Part shown: positions 1 through 31,620 of the stretch, piece by piece
Layout of the letters: the number at the start of each line of letters is the position of its first letter
Position numbering within the stretch: the first letter of the stretch is position 1
Assembly (NCBI GenBank): GCA_033675545.1
Contig: JAWDGP010005687.1
Coordinates: forward strand, 1,386,373-1,450,372
Direction of reading: 5' to 3'
DNA: 64,000 nucleotides
DNA from: Elysia crispata
Lineage: Eukaryota > Mollusca > Gastropoda > Plakobranchidae
Program-made: the position numbers and the translations under genes
Notes under the pieces: model-generated
Seen by the model: the letters and a program-made list of their open reading frames with translations, nothing else
What the model was told of the DNA's origin: nothing
Databases searched by the model: none

Positions 1-18
1 AGAGAGAGAGAGAGGGAG

Positions 19-1799
19 AGGGAGGGAGAAATACTCTTTTAACAAGATGGAGTAGCTCAGTGTTGCATGCCATAAATTAAAAACAAGAAAAGGAAAATAT
101 TGAGAAAAATAAAAGAAACAAAAAATAGGCCCAGGAGACAGAAGGAGGAGGACGGAGAAGACAGGGTGACAACTTTTTCCTGATATCTATAGATTTGTGT
201 GATCCAGAACTTTCCGCTGAAATCCAATAATGCAACTTTCTAGATGAAGATTCGCAACTCTTTGTTCAATGATGGCCTCTTGATCACATCTGCCTCACAC
301 AATGAAGATAGTAAGGCATATTGTCAAGCCTAGACAACCTAACAGAAGCATTTGAACGTCACTATTTCTTGAAAAGTTTTTGGAACAATAAAAAATGGCC
401 ATTCTACATTTAGCTGTAAAAGGAAAAAAAAACCCTTAGGGGAGCATTTTGACATGTCAAAGTAATTTAAGTCAGAAAAGATCAATAATGTTCATGATTA
501 TTATGACAGACAATCGAACACACAATGATAATCCTAACCCACATTTCACACAAAATGGTTACAAAGATTAATTATTGTATAATTATATTATGTTATAATT
601 CTCAACCATGGAAAGTTAACAACAGGTGAAAAACTGAGCCCTTGCCACTGCTTTGTGACAAAAGGTCTTAGATCAACACTAAATATTGACTGATTGGTGT
701 AGACAGAAATCATTTGCTATGTACAATTCTTCTCCCAATAAAAGAAAACCACCACTTAAAAACAACATGAAAAGAAAACCTCATAAAAAAAAAGCAAAAA
801 AAAAAAAAAAGAACATCCACCAGGTAGGTACAGTAATATTTCCAACGTGCAATATGGATTATACGTTTAAAACGTACTCCACTTGTATTAGTTACACTTC
901 TATAAGTAGAGTGATAACCTTATCATTATCAAACAACGAAATATATTTTCTTCTCACCGATTAGTACTTTCATTTTATTATTTGTTTGTAAAGTTCGACG
1001 TACTAAGAGCTAAAGTTGTAAATTAATTGTTTGAACACTGGCCATATTTAGCTTCCAACCCTGACATTATACTTATTTTATACATGGGAAATTTATTTCC
1101 TTTTAACATCTTACTTTTCTTAATTAAACTAAGTGGAGACCTCAATTCAATACTTATAGATATGAGTTATAATTATTCTATATGTGGGAAATTTCTTTCC
1201 TGTAAACATCTTACTTTTCTCTGTACCACTAGGCAAAATAAGTTGAGACCTTGATTCTATACTTATAGATATGAGTATTTTTTTATACTTCAGCAACAAT
1301 GGCCATCGCTATGGCAGTGATCACCGGCCACTATACGTTGATGTTAGACGAGTAGATCTAAGCTCTACACCTATGTTGAAGAACTTTGGACACTTAAGCT
1401 AAAATAGTAATTACTGTGGTTATGGTCAAAGACAATTAACATGTATGGAAAAAAAGGGTGAATGTCAGAGGATGAGAAAAAACATAAAAATTAATTGCCC
1501 AATGATTTCAGTATTCAATTCACTTTTGAAATTAACCTTGCCAGGTATTAACAGATTATGTTCATAAAATATGTTTTGTTCAAAAAGCTCAAATGAATGA
1601 TGTTAAAAAAAAAAAAAATTAAAATAGCCAACCACAAGAGGCAAGAGCCTAGTAAAATATGAATAATTTTTTTTTAAACTTTTTCATCTGCACCTTGTAA
1701 AATTATAAAATAGGCTTGGAAGCTTTGATTTGTAACACAGAGTGGTGGGGTATATATAACATGAGTATGTTATCACAACAAAGAATAAAATGGGGGAGA

Positions 1800-1800
<1 letters not shown>
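19..1800. other. AT-rich spacer, no gene seen
   Basis: Apart from the 110-bp duplication at 1.08-1.28 kb and poly-A runs, no coding, RNA or transposon signature was recognised. Short open frames have A-run-driven composition. Confidence 0.6.
1075..1276. repeat. Two-copy direct repeat of about 110 bp
   Basis: Two diverged copies sharing GGGAAATTT, AACATCTTACTTTTCT, then GAGACCT and ATACTTATAGATATGAGT. Confidence 0.7.
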
Positions 1801-1803
<3 letters not shown>

Positions 1804-1863
<60 letters not shown>

Positions 1864-1891
1864 GGGAGAGGGAGACACAGAGAGGGAGGGA

Positions 1892-1965
<74 letters not shown>
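1804..1965. repeat. (GA)n microsatellite
   Basis: Interrupted GA tract. Apparent Arg-Glu or Leu-Ser reading frames over it are artefacts. A similar short GA tract opens the window (1-18). Confidence 0.97.
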
Positions 1966-1967
<2 letters not shown>

Positions 1968-2054
1968 CTTGGACAATATCAAACAGCCTTTTTAGGCATT
2001 CAGCACAAAAGTCCAATATCAAAAAGGAAATCACATAAATACATAATCATGTGA

Positions 2055-4427
2055 GAGTCAATGCTACGGCACATACAAAATTCATTGAACCCCATTCACT
2101 TCAACATATTTGCTCATTCACACAATCAAAAGTATGGTCAGAAATTTATAAATGACATTAAAAAAAAAAAAAAAAACATTTAAGAGAAAATTAGAAAATT
2201 CAAAGATTACCCTGAAAACCATAACACGTATAATATGTTTAGATTTATGTATTTAAGTGTGGATATATGTACATTTAAGGTAGGAACTCACTTGTAAAGG
2301 AAAAGTAAAATATTCTGCCTTTGGATAAGATTCATAATCAAAACTTGCAGGAGCTGATCTGACCAATATCTTAAATGGCACAAATTTTGACATTTGCCTG
2401 ATTTGGACTGGGAGCAAGACAAAAGTCTGTACGCACAGCCTCCCTAGTCTACAGAAATGACCTCTGGTCAAGACAGTTCAACCTGTGGGTGATCACGTGT
2501 CCAGTCATCCAATACCAAACACACTTCATGAGAAACCAGAACAAATCTATGTCTGGGATTAAACACTTGGCAACCTCAGAACTTTCCATATAATCAAGGG
2601 AACTAATCTATTTGGTTTGCATCAAAAAATATTTTTTTCAGGCATGCAAGGGCAAATACAATACAAGTTTAGTCCCTTGCAGTTTAGAATTCTTCATAAA
2701 TTTATTTCTTCATTTTTAAAATTTATGTTAAAAATCTTAAAGTTGACTTTTTCACCCTCTACGAAGGCACCAAATTTTTACATTTATTTTGTAATCAAAA
2801 ACATAAAAAACGTCAAATTTCAGACTATTTTTTTTTCTTTTTATTCATCTACCTGCCTCTCATTACTCCTATTTTTACGACCTTTTGCTTATTCTCCTGT
2901 GGACTAACCCATATTCTGGCAAATCAACCAATATGAATACAAACATAATTTCTACTAATAGTTTTTCTTTCACAGATATTGGAACAGATGTGAAGATTCT
3001 GTCAATGTGCGCCGATTGTAAGTTACAACCAAGAAGTGTCAACATTCTTCCATTGGGACAATACTTATGTAAAGCCGACTTTTGCTATTCCCATATTGAC
3101 AGTTCCATCAAGAGCTTTCCTGCTTTCAAATCAGCAAACAAAATCTTTTAGACAAGACTTTTCACCACCTAAGCCAATCTATGCATTCTGTAAAAAATCG
3201 AATCAATTGAGATTAAAAAATGGTTTAGGATTTCTGTAATGAAAACTGATTGCGAGTGATTCAGGAGCATTCTCTCCTTCATTGAATCGAGAACGAAGTT
3301 TGACCAACATTACTCTGGCATGAACATCAGAAGTTGAATACATGAATGGCAATAACTGATAAGTAAATACAGTACACCTCAAATTCAACAAACTCAGATT
3401 CAAAGAACACCTTGCATTCAATGAAAAGAGTAAAATCCTCGTTTTTTTTTTCCCCTTCTTTGACTCTCTTAAAATACCTTGCATCAAAAAAACTTATCTC
3501 AGACCCGTCCTCAAATTCAAGGAAATACAAGTATTGGCAAATTCATTACAGAACGCTTTTCTGCTAAGAAACTATGTAGTTGAAATTCAATCAAAAAGTC
3601 CCCTGACAGCTGTTGAGAAATGCTTGAAGTGTATAGGTGTTGGGCACCCATTATAATTATATTAAGGGTAAGGGAGAGCAAAATATTGATATATAGTGAT
3701 AAGATAATAAAAAGAGGGGGGGTAAGTGGGCAGGGAGCTGCAGCAAATGCATGGGGAGATCATGATACAGATTTAAAGAGCCAAAGCCGCAGTAACTTGG
3801 GCAATGGTGGGTAGGGTAAAGAGTGGCTTTATAGATACGAGTTTAGTTGATAAAAACAAGGGAGATAATAGTGTGGAACTCCACTTTGATTGGTTACTTC
3901 CCTTGTGGTGCCTTATGTCATGGCTTCTATGAACCTAGCATTCAACGAACTGTTTGAAATGACCGAACTATTTCGTTGAGTCCGATGAGTACTGTATATA
4001 TATATTTACAAAAGTCTTACACAATTAGTTTACAACAACAAGCAATGACAAACATCTGCTCTATATTATTACGTGCATTAAGTTGTTGTTGTTTTTTTTT
4101 TTGCGTGTGTGTTTTTTAAATTCAAAAACTTTCCAAACCCAGACAGCCATAAATGATAAAATATGAGATGACACAAACATTTCCAGACCCTATTTACAAC
4201 ATAATTCAGTAAGAACCAAATGAAGAATTACAAAAAAAGACAAAACCACAACACCAACAACAACAAAAATTTGTTTCTGAAGGATAGCCGGGGCAAACCA
4301 GACACCAAGTCAGAATTTAAATCGATATTTGTTCAAACCATGATAAAAGCAATGAAAGCTACAGAGACAAAAAGAAAATTGTGAAAAAAAACTAGAGAAG
4401 TCATACTTGGAGAAAACTGAGAAATGT
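2055..4427. other. Spacer, no gene seen
   Basis: AT-rich, with a molluscan-type word ACAAGGGAGATAA at 3859 that often belongs to MITEs. No paired terminus was found. Open frames of 60-96 codons show no recognisable motif. Confidence 0.55.
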
Positions 4428-5233
4428 AATAAACTTTTTAGCCATCTAAGATATGCAGATGATACTTCTCTATTAGCAGGATCTGAAGAGGATTTACAAA
4501 GGCTCCTAAATATTGTTGTAGAACAGAGTGAAAAATGGGATTGTCTCTAAATGTAAAAAAGACTGAATGTATGGTAGTATCTAAGAAGAAAAACAATCCA
4601 GAATGCAAGCTTTTTAGCAAGGGAGAACAAATCAGGCAAGTACAGAAATTCAAATACCTAGGATATACATTGACATCTGACGGTAAATGCAGGACTGAAA
4701 TTAAGAAGAGAATAGCCATTGCAAAGGCTTCTTTCCAAAAAATGAGCACCATTCTTAAAAATAGAAATATATCATTTTCAACCAAATTGAGGGTTTTGAA
4801 AACATAAGTGTGGTCTATACTTTTATATGGATGCGAAACTTGGACAATAACTGCAGAAACCAAGAAAAATTTAGAGGCAGCGGAAATGTGGTTCTACAGG
4901 AGAATGGTAAGAATATCATGGAAAGAAATGAGGACAAATGAATCTATATTAGAAGAAACGAACCAAGAGAGATACCTCATAAACACAATAAGGAAAAGGC
5001 AACTGAAATTTTTAGGACACATATGTCGTCATAAGGGACTGGAATTTTTATCTCTTACAGGCAAGATAGAAGGTACAAGAAGCAGAGGTAGACAAAGGAT
5101 TACATTTCTTGATAGCTTGAGCTCTTTTGTGACAGGAAACAACAAAGACAACATAGCCTTACTGCGGATGACGGAAGATAGGGACAGGTGGAGAATCATG
5201 ATCGCCGATGTCTGTTCCAGACAGGGCATTTGA
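4428..5233 (+). pseudogene. Decayed non-LTR retrotransposon (RTE/CR1-like LINE), C-terminal reverse transcriptase
   Basis: Begins just before the reverse-transcriptase catalytic box (HLRYADDTSLLA at 4443-4478). It continues through the thumb-like block KYLGYTLTSDG and the C-terminal signature LYGCETWTIT, FYRRMVRISWKE and RKRQLKFLGH, ending DRDRWRIMIADVCSRQGI. It is broken by a one-base frameshift in an A-run near 4530 and by an in-frame TAA at 4805-4807. The 5' part of the element is missing, as is usual for LINE insertions. Confidence 0.88.
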
Positions 5234-7799
5234 GAGAGAGAGAGCCATCTAATCCCTGGTAAATAGCACACATTACTGTTGCTAAACCCGGTCTGTTAAA
5301 CCTTGTACCTTGCACACAAGTAAAACTTTTATTTTTACATTTTCATCGATTTAAGTTTGTAGATGGTATAAGTGTAACCTAAATTTTTCATCAGGAATTA
5401 GACAATCCTGGTTTTGTTTATTTCGTCAGTACTTTTTTTTTAATTTAAGCGTTTATGTTTTTTAAGGTGGCCCTCAATTTTTAGGCTCGATGACTAGTTT
5501 AGACAAATTACTGGTTCCACATTTTTCCCTGCATAAAACAATTTTTTTTAAACATTTTATATGTTTCACTGAGACATGATTCAAAATCTAACACAAGGTT
5601 GGGGAACCAGAAACTGAGAAAAATGCTTATGAAGTTAAGAAAAGTTTTCGTACAAAATTGCAGGTATCTTCATAAAAACACAAAAAAAAATCCCAATATA
5701 AAGGTTGCTTTTGAGCTGTGAAACTTTCTGACCTGACAGAAAAATGGAGGATTATTCATGAGAAATTGAGATTTTTTGTGGCCAACCTCAAAAAAATCAA
5801 ATTTTTTTTTTTAATTTTAAGCCCAAAAGCTCAATTTTTTAACATTAATTCCTACATGAGCCTCAAAAGCCTTGGCACCTCACATTTACTTCTTCAATTC
5901 TTAACCCAGCGTCACTCAGCTTTAAGTTAACCCCTGTAAACTTTATTTGCTGGGCTTAACATAACTTGCACTTGGGCTCCTACGCCCAAATAAACATTTT
6001 TACACCCACTCATTATCTACATGCTTATGTCGTTATTTCTGCACATATTGTGTCACATTTTCACAGATCCCTATGGAAAAAAAATCTTTTGTTCATATGT
6101 CTCTAAATCTATATTTGACAATGGAACATTAGCATCAACACATGGGTCTAGATCTAAGAGCTCTAGACCTATCACTTATGTCAGATGAACCACTAGGTCT
6201 AGAGCTAGATTTAGATCTAGATTTATCTTTATATCTCTTTTTTTATTCTTCTTCATTGTCTTGATAACTAGCACTTAAACCCTCTTGATTATCAGAATTA
6301 TCAAGATCAGCTGTGAACAGATGTTGACATTTGCTAGCTACGTCTGTTGTATAATAAGGTGAGAAACAGACTGTCTCATACTGGAAAGATTGATGGAATT
6401 CAAGACAGCTTCCAGTCAACTGGCACAGCCATTCTGAAAAACGGCATTGGACCATAAATAGTTTGACGACTGAAGCTGGTCAGTTGAAAAAATTTATCAA
6501 CAGCGTCAGTTAGAAACGTCTCAATTTTCGGTTTAGTCAGAGCGACTGCAGAAGTGCACTCCGTGTTTAGAGCATTGGGGTGGTCGGGCTTCCACGAAGC
6601 TCTAACACAGTTCATCTGCTTTAGCTATTGAGCCACCCTGAAATAAAATGAAGCACATCAAAAAATTGCAGCCACAAAATTTTTCACTGTGATGAGTAAA
6701 GGAAACAATTAATCAATAAATAATTTGTAGTGAACTGGTTTGAATTTTTAACTGACAGGAAAAACGTTTTGTCAAGAAAAAAAGACTAACTTTTTCAAAA
6801 AATTGACCAGTCATTTCCATGTTGTTTGTTTTTGTTGTTGCTAAAATGTTTCAGGCAAAGAAAACAATTTTGAAAAAGACATTACAAAAGATGTTTCAAA
6901 AAAAAATTTTTTTACCCTCTGTTTCCTAGGTAACTCTTACAGAAGTATTGTTATGAGAAAAAAACATGTTGGGTTTCCAAAGGAAAAGTCCAATTTTCTG
7001 AAAAAGCTAGTCTTATAACAGTTACATATATAGTCTTTTTTCTTGTAACTGCCACATGCATCATCTTCTAGTAATGTGTAAATTAAACAATATTGTAAGG
7101 TTTTTCAGGACTTAAGAATTGTGAGGCAATATTTTTACTTGCTAACCATTTTCATTAGGCCAAAATTCTTGTAAGAAAATATGGATTTATCTTTACTACT
7201 AGGAATACTTTATCTGAAAAAAAAATCTACAAGTTATGCACATGGCAATGATTTTCTACTGTGACATAAGAGTAGCTGGCGAGATCCTTAATAAAAGGAG
7301 AAGAAAGAAAAAAAGGAGAAATTAAACAAAGAAGTAAATGAAAAATATGCTGCTTTCTCCAACAAGCACCCACTTTTCTCACTTCACACCAGGGTAGTAG
7401 ATCTGAAAAGTTGAATCAAACCACAATTTTTTTTCGCACACAATTTAAGAACACAATTCGGAGGCTTCTGTCTCATGATCCTCAGTGGATTACGAAGAAG
7501 GCAATAGAGAGGCCCTGGTGAGGGCATGGCTTTGACAAGTCACAGAATGAAAAGCAATAATAAACGTTCCATGTGACTTTTTTTGAGGCGCTCAAATCCT
7601 TGAACACGTCTTCCCATACAAGCGGTTTATCATCACACATGATGAAACTACTTAGAAACCAGCACAGCCAGGGTTTGTACCTCGGAACATTTGGTCGAAA
7701 AACCTAACGTCTAACGCCTCAAAACCCACAAACACTTACTCTACTGCTGTATAGTAGTGGGGATACAAAAATATTCACATTCCAGTCTCAAGTAACATC
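5234..7799. other. Spacer with a possible decayed fragment at 6.24-6.62 kb
   Basis: Remainder shows only AT-rich sequence, AGATCT words near 6.14-6.23 kb and A/T runs. Confidence 0.5.
6243..6615 (-). pseudogene. Possible decayed coding fragment, two overlapping frames
   Basis: Two adjacent minus-strand frames (6615-6400 and 6455-6243) overlap, as expected for a frameshifted coding sequence. They have ordinary, non-repetitive composition: HPNALNTECTSAVALTKPKI in the first and CLEFHQSFQYETVCFSPYYT in the second. I do not recognise them. They may be part of a transposon gene. Confidence 0.3.
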
Positions 7800-8190
7800 A
7801 TTAGTATGACTTGAACAAGCTTCACCCGGCCTGCATTAAAGCTGTCTTCCAGTCTCATACTTATAGTATAACATCTTCCGATGTGCGGCTTGAACAAGCT
7901 TCACCCGGCCTGCATTAGAGCTGTCTTCAAGTCTCATACTTATAGTATAAGACCCTCCAAGGTGTGGCTTGAACAAGCTTCACCCGGCCTCCAATAGAGC
8001 TGTCTTCCAGTCTCATACTTATAGTATAAGACCTTCTAAGGTGTGGCTTGAACAAGCTTCACCCGGCCTCCAATAGAGCTGTCTTCCAGTCTCATACTTA
8101 TAGTATAAGACCTTCTAAGGTGTGGCTTGAACAAGCTTCACCTGGCCTGCATTAGAGCTGTCCTCCAGCCTCATGCTTGCTGCAAGCTGA
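7800..8190. repeat. 79-bp tandem array
   Basis: CTTGAACAAGCTTCACC recurs at 7810, 7889, 7968, 8047 and 8126, giving five units with few differences. It lies downstream of SMAD4, possibly in or beyond its 3' UTR. Confidence 0.93.
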
Positions 8191-8982
8191 TAGCACAAGG
8201 CCTTTGTTTTAATATCCAGCCTGGCCAGAGAACATTTAGAATCTACTTTTGCTGCAGGTTTGACAGTATGCCAATGTTTTTTTTTTATTTAGTCCTGTTG
8301 ACTCTACATTCACAAGAAGCACAAAAAACGCTTAATGTGTTGTCCCATGATTATATTTCAGGTAATATTGCCCACATCAATTACAGAAGGTCAATTTTTA
8401 CCAACTTAGGACCCATTTATCACAGCCTGCTATTTTCTCTAGCAGCAGTGAGGAAGCACAAAAGCCCCTTATGTCTTTGTTTCATTTGGTCTCTATCTTG
8501 ACTCACACAGTATAACTATAAAACTTTTCTGGTTCTTGTTGGGTTTTTTGTGGATTGTTAGAAAATATCCTTATTTTTTTCCCATCAGGTCCCAAATTGT
8601 TGGCTTTTAACAAAAAACCAAAGTTTACCCTGCACAATTACAATCACAGGAGGGAAAAAAAAAGTCACCACATCCGACCTATGCAATTAACTTTCGAAGC
8701 ACAATATCCGCTCAGGGAACAAAGAAGTCAAATCTACCTTATACAGTAAAGGCATTAACTACAACATCCTTTCACTGACGGTAAAGAAAAGGACCATGTT
8801 TCCCTAAGAGTACAATATTTAGTTACAGAAGGGGACAATCCAACTGACCCCTAGGCCCGTATTTGGTCACTTTCAGAGAATACTGATAAGCCAACTGCAG
8901 CTTATACAAAAAATCCAGAGAGCACTAGACCGAGTCCAAACGGGAAAAAAGCAAGTTGAATTCTCCGCCTGCAGACCCAGAA
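8191..8982 (-). other. Probable SMAD4 3' UTR and downstream flank
   Basis: Sequence following the TGA. An AATAAA-like word on the minus strand lies in a T-run near 8285, which would give a 3' UTR of about 700 nt. Not decisive. Confidence 0.3.
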
Positions 8983-26813
<17,831 letters not shown>

Positions 26814-26869
26814 AATGCATCTGTCCAGGCACCAGGATCTGAGGCAGAGCGAGGGCTAACAAATCACAC

Positions 26870-29080
26870 TACACCCTGCTTCCTCCTATCTTTAACTGGT
26901 CAACGTTGGATGTATTCAAGTTGATTTAAAGATCTGTGGAGTGACATAGCCTCATTGGTTATTGAGCACATCGGGTTAAAAGAGATAAAACAATAAATTG
27001 TTATCTTTAAAACTACAAATAAAAAAATTAAAAGCATTTTTTTTAGATTGTGCGTAATAAAATTTTTAAGATATATCAACAACGAAACACGATGAGCTTG
27101 ATCTAATCTAGGAGACTGACATCCCGATGAGAACAATAATATAAATATATATATAATACAGCTTGGAAACTGTAACTGACAAATTATTTTTTTATTCACA
27201 ACCAGATTTTTTCAATGTTTTGCTCTGAAAAGGCAAAGAAATCAACTTTATTACTCTAGAGCTGCATTTTACCCCCCCCCCCCCCAAGAAAAAAAAATAA
27301 CAAAAAAAAAAACATATCAATGAAGAAATGTTGGTAGATGCCATGAAGCAAGAGAAGAGCTATTTAAAGCAAACCCAATACTTCGGAATGTTGTAAAAAC
27401 AGACAAAAATCAATAAAGTTGTGAGTTGATATGACTAGTTTTGAATTCTGACTCTCTCATAAATAAAGCTATTTTTTTATTTTTAACAGGACAAGTACGT
27501 AATTTTTTTTTTCGCCCATTTGTAGGCATTGTAAAAGTTATCATGCAAAATTGATGACTAACAACCGTTCTCAAAGTCAGTCAATGCCAGTCTTTGAGCA
27601 CAGTTGCACTTGCAGTAGGTTTTCCAAGCCAATGAATAACCAAAATACTATCTTTCAATGCAAAGATAATCAAAACTAAGAATTGCTGAATTATATTGAA
27701 AATTATTAAGTTATGACCATTAATTTAAAAGTTGCAGTTTAGGGTGTATACCAATGCATTGTAACTGCAAAAATCCTGGTTTCACACTGGTACATGATTT
27801 TTTGACTTCTGAAAATAGCTGTTCCACAGATGTTTTTATAGTGTAATTGTAAGGCTAATTTTTTACGGCAAATTTTGAAGATAACTATCTCTAAAGATGG
27901 TTGATAAAAAATTGGCCACAAGGAGGGTTAACTGGTTCTTCCCATATTTCTGCCCTTTTTAAAAATTGGAACTAGGAGTAGGAGCTAGTCATCTAGATCT
28001 TTAGAATCTACATCTAATCTAGACGAGATATTAATTTGAAGTGATCACACACACAAACAATGTTGAGAGTGTAAACCTAAAATTGAACGTGTTACAAGTA
28101 TGGTTGCTAAAATAATCTTAAGATTAAACTCAGGACAAAACTGTAGGCCTAGTCAGTAGGTGAAACTGATGGTTACAACAAATCTATAGAGGCTATAGAA
28201 ACTCTAATCTCCAAATCTACAAGTGTCACAAATGTTCAGAGCACAAATACCTCTAGAGATATGACAAGAGCCAGATCTAGCTTTTAAAGTATTTTCTGTT
28301 TAGGAAAAGTGAAAAAATATTTGTTTAGAAAAGGGACATAATCGAAAATAACTGCCGGTGTCAGTTTATATTAAAATTGTGGATTGTAAAAAGTGTCATA
28401 CTCAATAGACTCTAAAATTAGATTCTAACCCTGATTTTTTCTAGAGCTTATATTTTGAAATCTCGATACACAGATTACAAACAGCGAAAAGCGTCTACAT
28501 TACCATAGGCAGACATACTGACGCCAGCAGTCTAGATCTAGAACCTCTCGATCTAGACTTGTTATACTAATAGACTTGCTAAGTAGGTCTATGCCGAGAA
28601 CTCCTGGATTTAGAATATTCAAGTCGTGTTGTAAGTAACTGTTATCTCAGCGCTATATATCTTTTTTCGGTTCTATTTCGCGCAAGAAAAGCCGTAATTG
28701 TATTTATTAGAGATCTTCATGAATATTCCGCTTGGAGAGGATATTCCATAATTTCGGCTTTCGATACAAACCGAAAACCAAAATAAACACATGCGCACAT
28801 GAGCTGCGCAGAACCACACGAGTTTCCATTTCCGCCTTTCGTGAAAATGAACGTTCGCTCCATTGCAAGCCTGGAGTGGAAACTTTTAGGCCTAGCCGGT
28901 TGACAAAATAATGTTGGAGATGGTCAATGAAAGTGAGACAAATTATAGTTCATGTACTTGCTTGATTCTATTGCTCACTGCAAAAATGTGCGCTTTATGG
29001 TCTTGTTTAGTTATGATCTTTTGTGATCGTTGTTATGTCATAAGGTTTTAACCTCTAACAGAATGAGTGAACCATTCAAA
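26870..29080. other. Upstream flank or 5' UTR intron of SMAD4
   Basis: A poly-C run at 27272, AGATCT words near 28.5 kb and the candidate promoter region. No other gene. Confidence 0.4.
28660..28900 (-). promoter_or_regulatory. Candidate promoter / first-exon region of SMAD4
   Basis: A CpG-richer stretch about 1.9-2.1 kb upstream of the first coding exon, with two TGCGCA words and TTTCCGCC-type sequence. It is the only such stretch upstream. No splice donor was assigned, so this is position-based inference. Confidence 0.25.
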
Positions 29081-29081
29081 T

Positions 29082-29084
<3 letters not shown>

Positions 29085-29152
<68 letters not shown>
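29085..29152. repeat. (GA)n microsatellite
   Basis: About 34 GA units. The sequence 29560-29640 is also GA/G-rich. Confidence 0.97.
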
Positions 29153-29153
<1 letters not shown>

Positions 29154-29932
29154 ATTATAACTTTAAGCAGGTCGAAATCACCACATTGATGTGTCAACTT
29201 ACAAAAGAAATCATACACACAAATTAAAAAAACGAAATAAATGAAAACATCAAAAGCCTTCAAAAGTGGACTTTTATCCGTTCTGAGCATCTCCAAGAAA
29301 ACCAGTTTTTTAAGACAGCTCCATTGACTTATCAGTTGTGTTTCCATTGCCATTATTGCAATTTGTGAATTCTTCGGGCGTAACATGGACCTATATCTAG
29401 TAACAGTAAGACAATTAGGCTATCGTTGTTGTTACTGAACCTTTCGTTCTCTCCAAGCACCCGGCTTCTTCTGACAGCAATAAGGGTAACGGCAGAAAAT
29501 TTCAAACATATTTATTAAGCGGCAGAGGAAATTATTACTAGTTCTAAGGTCAATACCATGTAGAGAGATAGATAGAGAGGGACAGAGAGAGAGGGGAAAA
29601 AAAGACAGAGAAAGGAGAGAGAGGGGGGGGGGGGAGAGATACGTTTTAAACAAAAATGGGAATGGTAAATGGGGGAAGCTCCTGTGACAGTTTGTGATGT
29701 TTTTTTCTGGTGTCATCACGTCTGAGCCATAGTATAATTGTTATACTAGTATGACGTTTATACTAAGAGTAAGACTAGCATCGTAGAAGAAAAAGGCCGA
29801 TACTTATAATTTAGGGCGTGGAATCGAAAGAAGACTTGGTGCTGTGGTGAACGAAGATACCAAAACAGGACAGCAAAGCTTGAACTCGGTTCTAAGTGTA
29901 GTTCTTGAAGACAGAACGTTTGTGGTAATCAC

Positions 29933-30043
29933 CAGCATCATCATCATCATCGTCATCATTACCATCGTCACCAGCATCATAATCATCATTATCATCATCA
30001 TCATCGTCATCATTACCATTGTCACCAACATCATCAGCATCAC

Positions 30044-30079
<36 letters not shown>

Positions 30080-30412
30080 TATCACCATCATCGTCACCAC
30101 CATCATCACCATCATCGTCATCATTACCATCATCACCACCATCATCGTCATCATTACCATCGTCACCACCATCATCACCATCGTCTTCTTCATTACCATC
30201 ATTATCATCATCATCATCACCGTCATCGTCATCATTATCATCATCATCATCACCATCACCATCATCATCATCATCACTATCATCGTCACCATCATCATCA
30301 TCATCCTCATCATCATTACCATCATCGTCACCACCACCATCACCATCATCTTCATCATCATCACCATCATCGTCACCACCACCATCACCACCACCATCAT
30401 CATCATCTTCAT
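29933..30412. repeat. Degenerate (TCA)n microsatellite
   Basis: About 480 bp of TCA with frequent CCA, TTA and TCG variants. Long frames in all registers are artefacts. Confidence 0.97.
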
Positions 30413-31189
30413 CTGCTCTGCTATTTATCCTTCCTCTCTCCTCAAAGCCCTTTCGCTTTCATTCCTACTGTTACTCTTGCCATGTCTAGCTACACTGTCC
30501 ATTTGTCTATTAATATGTGTAATTATTACCGGTATCAGACCATGATTGAAAGTCTACAATAGCACAGTGTGTTTTACAGAAAAAAATGGTCAAAAACATA
30601 GTAAAGTGCTATTTGATTGAATTGTCTGGCGAGTGTGTGAGTTACACTATGCTGCGGCAGTTCTCAGCGGGATAAAATACTCAACACATGATTACAACTC
30701 TAAAAATAGCGCACTGTGTTTTGAAGGGGGGAATGGTTAAAAGCTTCGCAAACTGCAATATGACTAAAACTTCTAGCCAGGTACGAGTCACTCCCTTCAA
30801 CTTCTATTCACTATACATGTGTATAAATTGATATAACACTTTATCTCTCTGACTGTCCCAAAGCATAATTTTGTACCTGCAAGATATCTTATGTAACCAT
30901 CCGTTAATACTGATGCATTAAATATCCTTGCTGTACCAGACACAACAAATTTTAGGTGAAAGATCCTTGAATCATCCAAATATCTCGAGGTAGCTTCTGT
31001 GTGTAATCTGGGATGCGTCATGTTTAGAAGTCTCAAATGTAGGCTGCAACATCTTTTCAGTGTTAGTGTTGACATTATGGTAAGCTTAATTTTATTCTGA
31101 CTGTGTGCCAAATTTTCATATCATTTGTAACTATGTTGGTTTTCTTATATTTTGTTAAAAATTTTGTCATTGGTATTTTATAATTAGTC

Positions 31190-31312
31190 TGGCCCATTTA
31201 AATGTAAAGTGCTTTGAGCAATGTTTGTATTGAAAGTGCACAATAAGAATATAATTTATTATCAACTATTATTGTTATCATCAAATTTATTTATTTTTCA
31301 AGCAGCAGCAGC

Positions 31313-31377
<65 letters not shown>

Positions 31378-31395
31378 TAGTGGTAGTAGTGGTAA

Positions 31396-31480
<85 letters not shown>

Positions 31481-31514
31481 CGTAGTAGTCGTAGTAGTAA
31501 TAGTAGTAGTAGTA

Positions 31515-31576
<62 letters not shown>

Positions 31577-31620
31577 TTCATCATCATCATCATTATTATT
31601 ATTATTATTATTATTATCAT
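31190..31620. repeat. SINE/LINE 3' tail followed by (GTA)n and (ATT)n
   Basis: AATGTAAAGTGCTTTGAGCA, then TGAAAGTGCACAATAAGAAT and TTTATTAT is the 3'-end pattern of L2/V-SINE-like retroposons. It runs into a (GTA)n tract at 31302-31575 and (ATC/ATT)n to 31620. The microsatellite probably grew from the retroposon tail. Confidence 0.75.

Noticed and set aside
1684-2054. Long Arg-Glu / Leu-Ser open frames over GA tracts (also at 16.0-16.7, 29.1, 32.1 and 62.1 kb)
   Set aside because: They are translations of dinucleotide repeats, open in several frames on both strands, with no gene context.
3960-4010. Possible hammerhead ribozyme (CCGATGAG core)
   Set aside because: The core differs from CTGATGAG and no GAAA strand with pairing stems follows at the right distance on either strand.
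29804-30545. 200-residue frames rich in Met/Val, Ile/Thr or Ser/Pro
   Set aside because: Products of the (TCA)n microsatellite. Frames are open in several registers and both strands.
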